The position numbers were made by a program, and so were the translations under genes. Shown in pieces: positions 1 through 10,315 of a stretch of DNA of 64,000 nucleotides (its first letter is position 1; each line of letters starts with the position of its first letter). The notes below the pieces were generated by a model. The model did no database searches. It was not told the DNA's origin and saw nothing but the letters and a program-made list of their open reading frames with translations. Origin of the DNA: Bacteroidota bacterium (GTDB lineage: Bacteria; Bacteroidota; Bacteroidia; B-17B0; Aurantibacillaceae); the NCBI GenBank assembly GCA_020403265.1, contig JADBXZ010000036.1, positions 44,483 through 108,482 on the forward strand, given 5' to 3'.

Positions 1-765
1 ATTGAAATACTCATTCCAATTTTTATTTTTTTGCCTTCAAATAAATATCCTTTTCGCTTCATAGGATTTCTACTTTTGTTAGCGTTACACATAGGAATTG
101 GTTTAACAATGTATGTTGGTCTATTTTATCTTATTAACATTATAACTGCAATTGCATTAATCCCTAATTCTTACTTAAAATGGATTAGATGGTTTAGAAA
201 AACAAAAAGTCCAAACTCAATTAATAAGAAAAAAGAAATCGTGTACATTAACACTCTTCGTAATTCCATCATCGTAATAATTATTTTTCTGAACCTTCTC
301 ATCAATCTGAGCTCGCTAAGCTGGTTCTCATATGAACTAGCAACACCCTTGCGTATGCCGTTAAATGCTTTAAAGTTTTCTCAATTCTGGGGAATGTTTT
401 CTCCTAGTGTTTTAAAACAAGACGGCTGGTTTGTATATGATGGAAGAGATAGTCAGGGAAGACAATATGATATGAGATTAAATCAAGACTATGTTGATTT
501 CAAAAAACCGAAACACGTTGTTAGTATGTATAAATCTGACAGATGGAGGAAACTAGCAGAAAATATGCAAAACAATAACGCATTTTTAAGACCCTTATAT
601 TGTAATTACATTTTAAATAAATGGAATGAAGAACATCCGGATAAAAAACTTGCTGCTTTAAACTTATATTACATGAATGAAACTAACCTAGCAGATTACA
701 AAACGACCATACCCCAAAAGGTACTATATTGCTATTGCACCAATGAATTTTTTCCAAGTAACTAG
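1..765 (+). CDS. HTTM-domain integral membrane protein, 5'-truncated by the window edge
   Basis: The reading frame is open from base 1, so the true start lies upstream. The visible 254 residues begin with hydrophobic segments (about residues 12-55 and 85-110), followed by a soluble C-terminal part. That part carries the block WGMFSPSVLKQDGWFVYDG and the segment MYKSDRWRKLAEN, which I recognise as typical of Bacteroidota proteins with an HTTM (vitamin-K-dependent carboxylase-like) membrane domain. The N-terminal helices of that domain would be upstream. The biochemical role is unknown. The stop codon overlaps the next gene by 23 bases, which suggests co-transcription with the methyltransferase. 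A TTG at 31 should not be taken as the start. Confidence 0.75.
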   Translation: MEILIPIFIFLPSNKYPFRFIGFLLLLALHIGIGLTMYVGLFYLINIITAIALIPNSYLKWIRWFRKTKSPNSINKKKEIVYINTLRNSIIVIIIFLNLLINLSSLSWFSYELATPLRMPLNALKFSQFWGMFSPSVLKQDGWFVYDGRDSQGRQYDMRLNQDYVDFKKPKHVVSMYKSDRWRKLAENMQNNNAFLRPLYCNYILNKWNEEHPDKKLAALNLYYMNETNLADYKTTIPQKVLYCYCTNEFFPSN

Positions 766-1531
766 TTATATTAAACATTATTTGTCGGCTAACACTAAAG
801 GACATGGTGTTCACTCGCCATTTATTTACCAATTATGCGAACAGGTTTTTTATAATAAAAATTCATTTTATCCATTTGAGAAAATTGAACAAATAAGGAC
901 CAAACTTCAGAATAATAATAAAAGTATTACCATTAAAGATTTTGGTGCAGGTTCAAAAAAATTTAAAGGTAACACACGAAAAATAAGTGACATTGCCTAT
1001 CATGGAATTTCTAGTTCAAAACAATGTGAGTTACTATTTAAATTAATCCATTTCTTAAATTGTGAAACCATCGTTGAATTAGGCACTAGTCTTGGCATTA
1101 ATACAATGTACCTCGCCAGTGTAAATTCAAAAAACAGAATCTACACCATTGAGGCTGATAATAATTTATGTGAATTAGCTAAAAAGAATTTTGACATGCT
1201 TGATTTAAAAAACATCGATCTTATTAACGATGTGTTTGATCATGCTTTGCCTTTATTGCTGGAAAAATTACCTGAAATCGATTTTGCATACATCGATGGT
1301 AATCATACCTATCAGTCAACCTTGAATTATTTTGAATGGCTCGCCAGCAAATCTAATTCCAAAACTATTATCGTATTAGACGATATTTATTGGAGTAAAG
1401 AAATGTTTGGTGCCTGGAAAAAAATTCAACAACATCCAAAAGTAAAATGTACAATTGATACTTTTAACATAGGGCTAGTGTTTTTTAATCCAAGTTTTAT
1501 AGAGCCTGTGCATTTAAAAATACGATTGTAA
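743..1531 (+). CDS. Class I SAM-dependent methyltransferase (O-methyltransferase-like)
   Basis: This 262-residue cytosolic protein contains a Rossmann methyltransferase core. Motif I is VELGTSLGINTMYLA (about residues 112-126), followed by an acidic strand end in YTIEAD that would bind the ribose of SAM. Further on, FAYIDGNHTYQSTLNYF resembles the catechol O-methyltransferase-like Methyltransf_24 family. The substrate is unknown. It starts inside the preceding HTTM gene (23-base overlap), so the two are probably translated from one transcript. It ends two bases before the convergent M1 peptidase gene. Confidence 0.82.
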   Translation: MNFFQVTSYIKHYLSANTKGHGVHSPFIYQLCEQVFYNKNSFYPFEKIEQIRTKLQNNNKSITIKDFGAGSKKFKGNTRKISDIAYHGISSSKQCELLFKLIHFLNCETIVELGTSLGINTMYLASVNSKNRIYTIEADNNLCELAKKNFDMLDLKNIDLINDVFDHALPLLLEKLPEIDFAYIDGNHTYQSTLNYFEWLASKSNSKTIIVLDDIYWSKEMFGAWKKIQQHPKVKCTIDTFNIGLVFFNPSFIEPVHLKIRL

Positions 1532-1533
1532 TT

Positions 1534-3888
1534 TTACTTTCCTTGCGCTTTTTGCATGGGGTTTTGCCCTGAGGATTGCCCTCTCGCTTTGCCTGAGTTA
1601 TTTTTTTCCTTAAATAAAGTAAATTTACTTGGTGCAGTTTTAATTTTCCATAAATTATTACTTTCGTTGATGTCAGCAGTTTCGCGCATTGGATCTAACT
1701 GAATGCTAACAACCTTGTTTTTCTTTATAAACGTTTTAGTTACCTCATTTTCGTTTTTACGCCACACATAAGCATTAATGCGTTCAATGTCAGAAGTTCC
1801 ATCTTCGTAGTTAAATTGAATTATTAAAGGTGTAACTAAGCCGCCTTTATTGGAAAATTTAACTTCGTAAATGTATTGATTTTCATAAGTTCGGTAGTCG
1901 CTTTCAGATAAAACATCTAAATTTTCATAGCGAGACTTAATTTCCTGCACCATCTTTGGCTCAGGTTTATAATGATAGTAAAAATCGCGAAGTGTTGTAT
2001 CTATATCAATAAGTGGTTTTATGCCTGCTTTTTTATTGTTCAACTGTGTAATGTTTACAAATGGTTTTTGTGTGGAAGGATAATAATTTAAAGTATCTAT
2101 TTTAACCGGCACTGCTTTTCCGTTTTGAAGAGCATAAGCTTTAACAGTATCTATACTCACATCAACAGGATCCGTGTCAAAAAACCAACCTCGCCAAAAC
2201 CAATCTAAATCAACAGCACTGGCATCTTCCATGGTTCTAAAAAAATCGGCAGGTTCAGGATGTTTATAGGCCCACTTGTTACAATATTGTTTGAATGCAA
2301 AATCAAACAACTCTCTGCCCATAACGGTTTCACGTAAAATGTTCAATGCTGTTGCCGGTTTCCCATACGCATTAGCACCAAAATTCACGATATTTTCGCT
2401 GTTTACCATAATTGGTTCCAGGTAATTTTTAGGCATACGCATATAGTCCGTAATTTTGTAGGCAGGCCCTCTGGCCGAAGGATAATTTGCGTCAAGTTCT
2501 TGCTCTGTTACGTATTGCATAAATGTATTTAAACCCTCATCCATCCAACTCCATTGACGCTCATCACTATTAATAATCATTGGGAAAAAATTGTGACCCA
2601 CTTCGTGAATGATAACCATGATCATGCCATTTTTAGTTCCCTCTGTGTAGGTACCATCCTTCTCGGTTCTACCAAAATTAAAACAAATCATAGGGTACTC
2701 CATTCCATTTGCTGCTTCAATACTTTGTGCAACAGGGTATGCATATCTCACTGTATATTTACTATATGTTTTAATTGTATGTGCAACTACTTTTGTTGAG
2801 TATTTTCGGTACAAGGCGTATGCTTCTTTTGGATAGAAACTCATGCACATCACCTTTTTCCCGTCGTTATTAATGGCCATTGCATCCCATATAAATTTTC
2901 GCGAACTACCCCAAGCAAAATCTCTCACACTGTCTGCTTTAAAGATCCATGTTTTTGTTGTTGAACTTTTGTTTTCTTCGACTTTCTTTGCCTCTTCCAA
3001 TAAAACTATTTCAACAGGTTCTGTTGAAGTTTGAGCCTTTTGCCATCTGGCTAATTGAGCCGGCGACAACACCTGCGCATAATTCTGACATTCTCCGGTT
3101 GAACAAACAACATGATCAGATGGAACAGTCATTTTTACCTTATAATTTCCAAAAGCTAATGCAAACTCGCCTCTACCGGTGTACTGCTTGTTTTGCCATC
3201 CATGAAAATCACTGTAAACACACATCCTCGGAAACCATTGAGTCATTGTAAACAAACAATTTCCATCTTCCACAAAAGGTTCATAGCCTCCACGTCCTCC
3301 AAACTTAGTTCTCTCGATCATTTTATAATGCCACTTAACAATAAACTTAAATTTTCCTTTGTTTAATAACGGCTTCGGTAAATCAATCCGCATCATGGTT
3401 TGATTAATTGTATATTTTAAAGGCTTGCCGGTTTCATCTGTAACAGCATCAATTTTGTCTCCTAATTCTTGTAAATGCTTTTTCTCAAGACCTTCAATTG
3501 CTTGAATTGTTAATGGTTCGCTTACTTTGTTTTCATCCCAGTAATGATTGTCACTTTTTGGGTCATGTTGATTTTCATCTAGTTGTAACCACAAATAAGG
3601 TAAAGATTCTGGTGCATTGTTATGGTATGTAACCGTTTCAGTACCAATGATTGATAAATTCTTCTCGTCTAATTTTACATCTATATCATAATCTGCACGT
3701 TGTTGCCAGTATTTAGCACCCGGCGAACCACTGGCCGTTCTGTATTCATTTGGAGTGGGCAAAATGGTACCTAGTTGTTCAAACTTATTACCATGATTAG
3801 ACTTGGGATTGTTTAGGATGTTTTGAGAATTTAAATTAAAAACAATTGAGGTACACAAAACAAGAAATAATAGTTTACGCTTATACAT
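1534..3888 (-). CDS. M1 family zinc metallopeptidase (aminopeptidase N-like), secreted
   Basis: The 784-residue protein starts with a signal peptide (LLFLVLCTSIVFNLNSQ), so it is exported. The catalytic zinc site is HEVGH at residues 428-432, with the third ligand E451 in the segment WMDEGLNTF. GMEYP about 30 residues upstream corresponds to the GxMEN exopeptidase motif of M1 enzymes. The N-terminal beta domain of the family is recognisable around residues 65-300. The C-terminus is low-complexity (KARGQSSGQNPMQKAQGK) and is not a T9SS sorting domain. The likely role is degradation of peptides in the periplasm or at the surface. The gene converges on the methyltransferase gene with no room for a terminator. 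Confidence 0.9.
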   Translation of the reverse strand: MYKRKLLFLVLCTSIVFNLNSQNILNNPKSNHGNKFEQLGTILPTPNEYRTASGSPGAKYWQQRADYDIDVKLDEKNLSIIGTETVTYHNNAPESLPYLWLQLDENQHDPKSDNHYWDENKVSEPLTIQAIEGLEKKHLQELGDKIDAVTDETGKPLKYTINQTMMRIDLPKPLLNKGKFKFIVKWHYKMIERTKFGGRGGYEPFVEDGNCLFTMTQWFPRMCVYSDFHGWQNKQYTGRGEFALAFGNYKVKMTVPSDHVVCSTGECQNYAQVLSPAQLARWQKAQTSTEPVEIVLLEEAKKVEENKSSTTKTWIFKADSVRDFAWGSSRKFIWDAMAINNDGKKVMCMSFYPKEAYALYRKYSTKVVAHTIKTYSKYTVRYAYPVAQSIEAANGMEYPMICFNFGRTEKDGTYTEGTKNGMIMVIIHEVGHNFFPMIINSDERQWSWMDEGLNTFMQYVTEQELDANYPSARGPAYKITDYMRMPKNYLEPIMVNSENIVNFGANAYGKPATALNILRETVMGRELFDFAFKQYCNKWAYKHPEPADFFRTMEDASAVDLDWFWRGWFFDTDPVDVSIDTVKAYALQNGKAVPVKIDTLNYYPSTQKPFVNITQLNNKKAGIKPLIDIDTTLRDFYYHYKPEPKMVQEIKSRYENLDVLSESDYRTYENQYIYEVKFSNKGGLVTPLIIQFNYEDGTSDIERINAYVWRKNENEVTKTFIKKNKVVSIQLDPMRETADINESNNLWKIKTAPSKFTLFKEKNNSGKARGQSSGQNPMQKAQGK

Positions 3889-3958
3889 ATTTAAAAAGAA
3901 AGGATAAAGATAATTAAAACTATTCTTTTAATTGTGCCTTCTATCTAGTTTTTCAACC

Positions 3959-3987
3959 ATAAAAAAAGTCAGTTATTTCTAACTGAC
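3959..3987 (-). terminator. Rho-independent terminator of the 4010-4573 lipoprotein gene
   Basis: GTCAGTTA (3968-3975) and TAACTGAC (3980-3987) form an 8-bp stem with a 4-base loop. On the minus strand the stem is followed by a run of seven T. It lies directly after the stop of the lipoprotein gene and before the start of the M1 peptidase gene. Confidence 0.8.
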
Positions 3988-4009
3988 TGACTAATTTTGA
4001 TTAAAAAAA

Positions 4010-4573
4010 TTATTGACAAGAAACGCTTCCGCTTAAAGAAACGGTTGGGAAATTAAAATTCTGTTGCACGCATTGAACACCAATACATTGTGCACTTATA
4101 CCAGTTGTTGCAGTTTGAACTACAACAGTGCCAGCCTTACCAAACCAAGTAATACCTGATGGTTGATTTGGAGCATTATCGATCTGAATAGAACATGCTG
4201 AATTTCCTACCGGAACAGAGGCAACTTGTAGCGTTGTGCTACCCATTGGTAAAATTGTACCAAAAGTAATGGTTACATTAGTAGTGCCATTGGTGCCCTT
4301 AACTGATAAACTGTTACTTGTTACACAAGCCGAGTTTAACCAACCACTGCCACCGGCAATTAATTGAGAGTTTGAAGTAGCAGGATTAGTAAGTGTGTTT
4401 GTGCCTGTTACAGTTTGGTTTCCAACATTAGGATTACCGGCCGTTCCAACAGCTTGTTCTTTATAAGTTGGGGTAATTGCACCATTGTCAGTCTTTTTTT
4501 TGCAAGCAAAGATGCTAATTCCAATTACAGTAACTGTTATTATTGAGACAAGTAATTTCTTATTCATAACCAA
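4010..4573 (-). CDS. Hypothetical lipoprotein
   Basis: I do not recognise a family. The protein has 187 residues (185 if the second ATG at 4567 is used). It begins with a short positively charged stretch and a hydrophobic core ending in IFAC followed by KKK, a signal peptidase II lipobox. The remainder is rich in Thr, Ser, Gly and Asn and has four cysteines in the last 75 residues, which may form disulfides. A beta-rich, surface-exposed lipoprotein is plausible. The layout, with a lipobox, a lysine patch and then a TPTY(K/Q)(E/D) stretch, resembles the lipoprotein at 10872-11630. The two may be distant relatives. It has its own terminator. Confidence 0.6.
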   Translation of the reverse strand: MVMNKKLLVSIITVTVIGISIFACKKKTDNGAITPTYKEQAVGTAGNPNVGNQTVTGTNTLTNPATSNSQLIAGGSGWLNSACVTSNSLSVKGTNGTTNVTITFGTILPMGSTTLQVASVPVGNSACSIQIDNAPNQPSGITWFGKAGTVVVQTATTGISAQCIGVQCVQQNFNFPTVSLSGSVSCQ

Positions 4574-4694
4574 AATTGTTATTGAGTTAATAATTCAAAG
4601 CTAATAATTTTTTTTGAATTAGACAAAAAATTGAGCCTTAAATGATTGAAGCCTGTCTTTAATTGATTGAAGCCCTGAGTATGGAGTTTTTCAA

Positions 4695-5231
4695 TTAATC
4701 GTTCTTTAACTTTCTTCCGCCCTTCAGCAATAATGCACTTATAAATGCCCCTGATACTCCAAGTAATAAAAGTGAAAATAACTTGCCTGTTGTAGCTTTG
4801 ATAGCCGATAAACTACTGATTTGTTCCTCAATAATTCCTGGTATCTGTTCAACTTTGAATTTAGCAGCGTTTTTTAATTGTAAATCCAACATATTTTGAT
4901 AATGAACCGGTCCTTTATAATAAGCTATTTGTTGAGGTAAAGAAATCTTAAACTCAATGTAATTGTACACAGCTGTTACTAAAAGGGCAACGGCAAAGGT
5001 TGTTAAAGCCATTCTAGCTGCTTCTCTGCCGCTTATTACACCTTCATAATCTCTCTTTTTAATCCAATAAATCGATATGAAAAAGAATGGAAATAATGCT
5101 AGAACGGATAAAATATGGGCAAAATTAAACCAAAAACGTTCAAATGTGAGGTTATTTACGAATAGCAAAAATTTAAAAAGTATATAAAGTATGCTGTAAA
5201 TTAAACCTACGATTAACGCTTTTTTATTCAT
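4695..5231 (-). CDS. DUF4199 family membrane protein
   Basis: The 178-residue protein has four predicted membrane segments: two at the N-terminus (residues 6-28 and 37-58), one around 75-95 and one near the C-terminus (about 148-170). A charged region of about 50 residues lies between the last two. The arrangement, with the SGREAARMAL loop, fits the DUF4199 family of Bacteroidota, whose function is unknown. The protein acts in the inner membrane. It lies 35 bases downstream of rho on the same strand and could be transcribed with it. Confidence 0.72.
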   Translation of the reverse strand: MNKKALIVGLIYSILYILFKFLLFVNNLTFERFWFNFAHILSVLALFPFFFISIYWIKKRDYEGVISGREAARMALTTFAVALLVTAVYNYIEFKISLPQQIAYYKGPVHYQNMLDLQLKNAAKFKVEQIPGIIEEQISSLSAIKATTGKLFSLLLLGVSGAFISALLLKGGRKLKND

Positions 5232-5266
5232 TTTTAGAAATTATTAAATATTAGAAACCAATAAAA

Positions 5267-6859
5267 CTAACCGTTCATGCTTACTAAAAACTCTTCATTA
5301 CTTTGAGTTCTTCTTAATCTATCCAGTAAAAACTCCATGGCTTCTTGCGGATTCATGTCGCCAAGGTGTTTCCTTAATACCCATAAACGACTCAAAGTTT
5401 CTTTATCTACAAGTAAATCATCACGACGTGTTGAGGAAGCCAACAAGTCAATGGCTGGATATATTCTCTTATTCGCCAATTTACGATCTAACTGCAATTC
5501 CATATTGCCGGTTCCCTTAAATTCCTCAAAAATAACTTCGTCCATTTTACTTCCGGTTTCCGTTAATGCAGTAGCTAAAATTGTTAAAGAACCTCCTCCT
5601 TCAATCTTACGTGCTGCGCCAAAAAAACGTTTTGGTTTATGTAATGCATTCGCGTCAACCCCTCCGGTTAATACTTTCCCACTGGCAGGTGAAACGGTGT
5701 TATATGCTCTTGCTAATCGCGTGATGCTATCCAATAAAATTACTACATCATGCCCACACTCAACTAAACGCTTGCTTTTTTCTAAAACTATATTTGCAAT
5801 CTTAACGTGTTTTTCTGCGGGTTCATCAAAGGTGCTGCTCACCACCTCAGCCTTAACACTTCGTGCCATATCTGTTACTTCTTCCGGGCGTTCATCAACC
5901 AATAAAATTATCAAATAAACTTCCGGATGATTCGCAGCAATCGCATTAGCTACATCTTTCAATAAAACGGTTTTACCCGTTTTGGGTTGTGCAACAATTA
6001 AACCACGCTGCCCTTTACCAATTGGCGCAAACATATCCATTACCCTTGTGCTCAAGTTCTCCTGGCCGTGACCTGTTAATTTTAATTTCTCATAAGGGAA
6101 CAAAGGCGTTAAATAATCGAACATTACACGATCCCTAACATACCCGGGTTCGCGTCCGTTAATTTTATCTACCTTAATTAGCGGGAAATATTTTTCGCCT
6201 TCACGAGGAGGCCTTACGCCACCGGTTACAACGTCACCCGGACGTAATCCAAATAGTTTAATTTGAGACTGAGATACATAAACATCATCAGGAGAATTTA
6301 AGTAATTATAATCTGAGCTTCTTAAAAACCCATAACCATCCGGCATCACTTCTAATACCCCTGTTGAGAAAACGATGTTATCAAAATTGTAATAAACTTT
6401 TTCGGGTTTTTTAACTTGTTCAACTTCTGTTTGATCCTTCTGGCCTTCGTTATTAACTTCCTCAGGTGCTTGAATTTCTGTTGCAGAACTGTTAATATTT
6501 TGTTCCTGCTCAGTTCCAGTATTTACAGTTTGCTGTTCAATTGCAGGCTCTTCTATTTCATTAACTAATGTTTCTGAAACGGTTTCTTCCGGAATTGGAT
6601 CTAATTTTACCTTTCTTGGTCTTTTTTCCTTGGTGCTTTTGTCTTCCTTTTCAACTTTAACGCCAGCATTTTCGTTTTTAAGCTTTTTAGGGAATTTAGA
6701 AGCTATTTCGCTTGCAAGTGAAGAATTTGCAAGCTGTGCATCCACAATTTTCAGAACTAAATCTGCCTTGCTTAAACCCTTCGAATCAATGTCAAACCCT
6801 TTGGCAATTTCCTTTAATTCAGGCAAAGCACGTGTGCCTAAGTCCAATACTTCAAACAT
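5267..6859 (-). CDS. rho: Transcription termination factor Rho
   Basis: The 530-residue ATP-dependent RNA helicase ends transcription of untranslated RNAs. An N-terminal Rho_N helical domain (1-50) is followed by an acidic, low-complexity insertion (about 60-155) typical of Bacteroidota Rho. The cold-shock RNA-binding domain (about 160-235) contains DGYGFLRSS and DVYVSQSQI. The RecA-like motor has Walker A AQPKTGKT (residues 290-297), Walker [15 protein letters not shown] and the R-loop segment [21 protein letters not shown]. The C-terminus is complete. The ATG start fits the Rho_N domain exactly. The ATPase core looks fully functional. Confidence 0.97.
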   Translation of the reverse strand: MFEVLDLGTRALPELKEIAKGFDIDSKGLSKADLVLKIVDAQLANSSLASEIASKFPKKLKNENAGVKVEKEDKSTKEKRPRKVKLDPIPEETVSETLVNEIEEPAIEQQTVNTGTEQEQNINSSATEIQAPEEVNNEGQKDQTEVEQVKKPEKVYYNFDNIVFSTGVLEVMPDGYGFLRSSDYNYLNSPDDVYVSQSQIKLFGLRPGDVVTGGVRPPREGEKYFPLIKVDKINGREPGYVRDRVMFDYLTPLFPYEKLKLTGHGQENLSTRVMDMFAPIGKGQRGLIVAQPKTGKTVLLKDVANAIAANHPEVYLIILLVDERPEEVTDMARSVKAEVVSSTFDEPAEKHVKIANIVLEKSKRLVECGHDVVILLDSITRLARAYNTVSPASGKVLTGGVDANALHKPKRFFGAARKIEGGGSLTILATALTETGSKMDEVIFEEFKGTGNMELQLDRKLANKRIYPAIDLLASSTRRDDLLVDKETLSRLWVLRKHLGDMNPQEAMEFLLDRLRRTQSNEEFLVSMNG

Positions 6860-7016
6860 AGTTTAATTAAATAATATTTTTAATAGATAGAGAAATAATA
6901 CTTTTTTTTAGATTAAATAGTTGCAAGGAATTACAACTTCAATGAAATCGGATGCAAGTTTAAGAATTTTTTTGAATACAAAAAATAATTTTGAATATAT
7001 TTTATACCTTTACCTC

Positions 7017-8171
7017 ATGAGGACCTTAAATAGTTTTTTACTCCTTTCTTTTGTTTTGTTCATAGTTACCAGCTGTAATAACAAATTAAAAGTTAATGCG
7101 CCTTATAAAGATATTCCAAATGTTTATGCAGTGTTGTGCCCGCAACAAACCGAACAAACCATTAGAATTAACAAAACTTTTTTAGGAGAGGGAGACGCCT
7201 TAGAAATGGCTAAAGTGGCAGATTCTATTAACTACCCTGCCGGCGAAATTACTGTTAGCTTAAACAGGTTTGTTAATGGAGTTCAGGTTAATGCAAGCTT
7301 ACAGAGTCAAACAGTTGTATTTGGTGAAAAGTTGATTGAAACCGCAGCAGGCAGTTTTAGCTCTAAACAAAGGGTTTATTTTACCAACGAAAAATTATAC
7401 ACCTCCGGTGAATACCATCTAACAATAAAGAATAATCGAACTAATGAAATTTTCAAAGCTAAAGCCAATGCCATTGACAGTTTGCGCATTGCAGGCTTGC
7501 CTTCACCGTTCGATCCAAAATATTATCCTTTTCCAACACAAATATCTAATGATTCAGTAGCCATTAATATTGATTACTCCACTCCAAACAAAAAATATTC
7601 AATAATTTACAAGGCAACTGAACCCGGTTTACAAGCCAGGGTTTACCAATTATCCATGCGTTTTCATTATTATGACTCTCTAAACGGAGCGCCAAGCAAT
7701 TACAATTACGTCGAATATTCCTTCTTAAATAAATACAACCCAAATGATCTTCAGAAAGTTCCCGGCTTAGGTGATTGTTTCGTTTCCGAATTCTTTGGTA
7801 ATGATTTAACCAGTAGTTTAGGTTATGCATTTTCAAGAGTAAATACACCTTCCAACTTTATCAGAAGAAGAATTTACATGATACAGTATATCATTTCAAC
7901 CAGCACCAGCGAATACTCTGATTACTTGCAGTATGCCAATCCATCTTTAAATGTAGCTCAGGAAAAACCGCTCTACACCAATTTTGAAGGTAAAAAAGCT
8001 TATGGCATCTTCACATTCAAAACCAGATGCAGCATCAATAAAAGAATTAAGCACGAGTATATTAACTACCTTGGCATCACTAAACCAACCTGTAATTACA
8101 ATTTCTTTTTATTTGCACTTCCAACCTCAACCAATGCACCCGGTGGTTACACCCCATTATTCTGCCAATAA
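7017..8171 (+). CDS. DUF4249 domain-containing lipoprotein
   Basis: With the ATG at 7017 the protein has 384 residues and starts directly with a lipoprotein signal peptide (LLLSFVLFIVTSC), so I prefer this start to an upstream non-ATG codon at 6921. The segment YKDIPNVYAVLCPQQTEQTI after the lipid-anchored cysteine is typical of DUF4249. This outer-membrane lipoprotein family is often found with TonB-dependent receptors, but no receptor gene is present here. The function is unknown. The gene runs divergently from rho. Confidence 0.78.
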   Translation: MRTLNSFLLLSFVLFIVTSCNNKLKVNAPYKDIPNVYAVLCPQQTEQTIRINKTFLGEGDALEMAKVADSINYPAGEITVSLNRFVNGVQVNASLQSQTVVFGEKLIETAAGSFSSKQRVYFTNEKLYTSGEYHLTIKNNRTNEIFKAKANAIDSLRIAGLPSPFDPKYYPFPTQISNDSVAINIDYSTPNKKYSIIYKATEPGLQARVYQLSMRFHYYDSLNGAPSNYNYVEYSFLNKYNPNDLQKVPGLGDCFVSEFFGNDLTSSLGYAFSRVNTPSNFIRRRIYMIQYIISTSTSEYSDYLQYANPSLNVAQEKPLYTNFEGKKAYGIFTFKTRCSINKRIKHEYINYLGITKPTCNYNFFLFALPTSTNAPGGYTPLFCQ

Positions 8172-8236
8172 AACAGCGTTTTTGGCATACAATCCTCTGA
8201 TTTTCAGTCGATTTATCAGTAATTAACAATCAAAAA

Positions 8237-8260
8237 TGACAGTCTGACATTTTTATGACG
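8237..8260 (+). repeat. TGAC direct repeats upstream of dnaK
   Basis: Three TGAC motifs occur in phase: TGACAG at 8237, TGACAT at 8245 and TGACGG at 8256. They lie about 12 to 35 bases upstream of the sigma-54-like -24 element. They could be binding sites for a regulator of the heat-shock gene dnaK. That role is inferred from position only. Confidence 0.35.
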
Positions 8261-8271
8261 GTTATTTGGCA

Positions 8272-8287
8272 TGGCACATTTATTGAT
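8272..8287 (+). promoter_or_regulatory. Sigma-54-like (-24/-12) promoter of dnaK
   Basis: TGGCAC at 8272-8277 is followed by five bases and then TTGAT at 8283-8287. The spacing equals that of the RpoN consensus TGGCAC-N5-TTGCA. The -24 half is perfect and the -12 half has GA instead of GC. Transcription would begin near 8298, only about 13 bases before the dnaK ATG at 8311. No TAnnTTTG element of the housekeeping type is visible in the same gap. Confidence 0.5.
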
Positions 8288-8310
8288 AACTAATTGCCAA
8301 AATAACTAAT

Positions 8311-10221
8311 ATGGGAAAAATAATAGGAATAGATTTAGGCACAACCAATAGCTGTGTTGCTGTTATGGAAGGTAACGAAGCGGTTGTTATTGAAAATAGC
8401 GAAGGTAAACGCACCACGCCATCTGTTGTTGCATTTGTTGAAGGTGGTGAACGAAAAATTGGTGACCCTGCAAAAAGACAAGCAGTTACAAACCCAAAGA
8501 AAACTGTATACTCTATTAAACGTTTTATGGGTAGCTCATATGATGAGAGCTCAAAAGAAATAAGCAGAGTGCCTTACAGTGTTGTTAAGGGAGATAATAA
8601 TACGCCCCGCGTTCAAATTGATGACAGAAAATATACACCTCAGGAAATTTCGGCCATCATTTTACAAAAAATGAAAAAAACAGCCGAAGACTTTTTAGGA
8701 ACTGAAATCACAGAGGCAGTTATTACAGTACCTGCTTACTTTAATGATGCACAACGTCAGGCAACTAAAGAAGCAGGAGAAATTGCAGGTTTAACCGTAA
8801 AACGAATAATTAACGAACCTACTGCTGCTGCCCTTGCTTATGGCATGGACAAAAAAGGTAAGGATATGAAAATTGTTGTGTTTGACTGCGGTGGCGGTAC
8901 ACATGACGTATCTGTTTTAGAATTAGGTGATGGCGTTTTTGAAGTAAAAAGTACCGATGGTGACACTCACTTAGGAGGTGACGATTTTGACCAAGTAATC
9001 ATTGATTGGTTAGCTGATGAGTTTAAAAAAGATGAAGGTGTTGATTTACGTCAAGATCCAATGGCGTTGCAACGTTTAAAAGAAGCTGCTGAAAAAGCCA
9101 AAATTGAATTAAGTAACACAACCAGTTCGGAAATTAATTTACCGTACATCATGCCGGTAAACGGAATTCCTAAACACTTAGTAAAAAGCCTGACCCGTGC
9201 TAAATTTGAACAATTAGCTGATAGCCTTATACAACGCACCATTGAGCCATGTAAATCGGCTTTAAAAAATGCAGGATTATCTACAACCGAAATTGATGAG
9301 ATCATTTTAGTAGGTGGTTCAACCCGTATACCAGCCATTCAAGCAGCTGTAGAAAAATTCTTTGGAAAGGCTCCAAGCAAAGGTGTAAATCCTGATGAAG
9401 TAGTAGCTTTAGGTGCTGCTATCCAAGGTGGTGTATTAAGTGGTGATGTTAAGGACGTGTTATTGTTAGATGTAACACCACTAAGTTTAGGAATTGAAAC
9501 CATGGGTGGTGTGTTAACAAAGTTAATTGAAAGTAACACAACAATTCCAACCAAAAAATCGCAAGATTTCAGCACTGCGGCAGATAATCAGCCAAGTGTT
9601 CAAATTGTTGTGTATCAAGGTGAACGTCCGATGGCAAGAGATAACCGTAAATTAGGTGAATTTAACTTAGATGGTTTACCTCCTGCACCACGCGGAATTC
9701 CGCAAATTGAAGTAACATTTGACATTGATGCCAATGGTATTTTAAATGTGAGTGCAAAAGATAAAGCAACTGGTAAATCACATAACATCCGCATTGAAGC
9801 GAAAAGCGGTTTAAGTCAGGAAGAAATTGACAAAATGAAACGTGAAGCTGAATTAAACGCTGATGCGGATAAAAAAGCCAAAGAAGAAATTGATAAATTA
9901 AACGAGGCTGACGGCATGGTGTTTCAAACCGAAAAGCAATTAAAAGAGTACGGCGATAAAATACCGGCTGAGAAAAAAGGTGCTATTGAAGCGGCCGTGA
10001 AAGAATTAAAAATGGCACATGCTGCGAAGGACCTTGCTAAAATTGAGATTCATTTAAAAGCCTTAAATGATGCTTGGGCAGCTGCTAGCGAAGATATGTA
10101 TAAAGCACAACAACAAGGTGGTGCTAACAACACTAGCAATCCGCAGCAAGACGCAGCTTCAAACACCAATCAATCAACAGGTGAAAATGTAACTGATGTT
10201 GATTTTGAAGAAGTGAAGTAA
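8311..10221 (+). CDS. dnaK: Molecular chaperone DnaK (Hsp70)
   Basis: The 636-residue protein is full length. The ATPase domain begins with [18 protein letters not shown]. It contains the second phosphate loop as [10 protein letters not shown] (canonical DLGGGTFD; the His variant is, to my knowledge, usual in Flavobacteriia) and the adenosine motif [12 protein letters not shown]. The interdomain linker [13 protein letters not shown] leads into the substrate-binding domain (about 390-505), a helical lid and a Gln/Asn-rich tail ending in [11 protein letters not shown]. It refolds proteins with DnaJ and GrpE, neither of which is in this window. A strong terminator follows, so it is a single-gene unit. 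Confidence 0.98.
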   Translation: MGKIIGIDLGTTNSCVAVMEGNEAVVIENSEGKRTTPSVVAFVEGGERKIGDPAKRQAVTNPKKTVYSIKRFMGSSYDESSKEISRVPYSVVKGDNNTPRVQIDDRKYTPQEISAIILQKMKKTAEDFLGTEITEAVITVPAYFNDAQRQATKEAGEIAGLTVKRIINEPTAAALAYGMDKKGKDMKIVVFDCGGGTHDVSVLELGDGVFEVKSTDGDTHLGGDDFDQVIIDWLADEFKKDEGVDLRQDPMALQRLKEAAEKAKIELSNTTSSEINLPYIMPVNGIPKHLVKSLTRAKFEQLADSLIQRTIEPCKSALKNAGLSTTEIDEIILVGGSTRIPAIQAAVEKFFGKAPSKGVNPDEVVALGAAIQGGVLSGDVKDVLLLDVTPLSLGIETMGGVLTKLIESNTTIPTKKSQDFSTAADNQPSVQIVVYQGERPMARDNRKLGEFNLDGLPPAPRGIPQIEVTFDIDANGILNVSAKDKATGKSHNIRIEAKSGLSQEEIDKMKREAELNADADKKAKEEIDKLNEADGMVFQTEKQLKEYGDKIPAEKKGAIEAAVKELKMAHAAKDLAKIEIHLKALNDAWAAASEDMYKAQQQGGANNTSNPQQDAASNTNQSTGENVTDVDFEEVK

Positions 10222-10253
10222 AAACTGCTAATTAGAGCTATAAACTGATTAAG

Positions 10254-10284
10254 AGCCTCTACAGCAATGTAGGGGCTTTTTTTT
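10254..10284 (+). terminator. Rho-independent terminator of dnaK
   Basis: AGCCTCTACA (10254-10263) pairs with TGTAGGGGCT (10268-10277) over 10 bp with one G-T pair, around a GCAA tetraloop. Eight T follow. Confidence 0.93.
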
Positions 10285-10315
10285 GAAATAAAAGATTATT
10301 ACCTTTCAGTTGAAA

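Noticed and set aside
8881..8920. DnaK phosphate loop GGGTHD instead of GGGTFD
   Set aside because: This variant is usual in Flavobacteriia as I recall; the phosphorylated Thr is kept.
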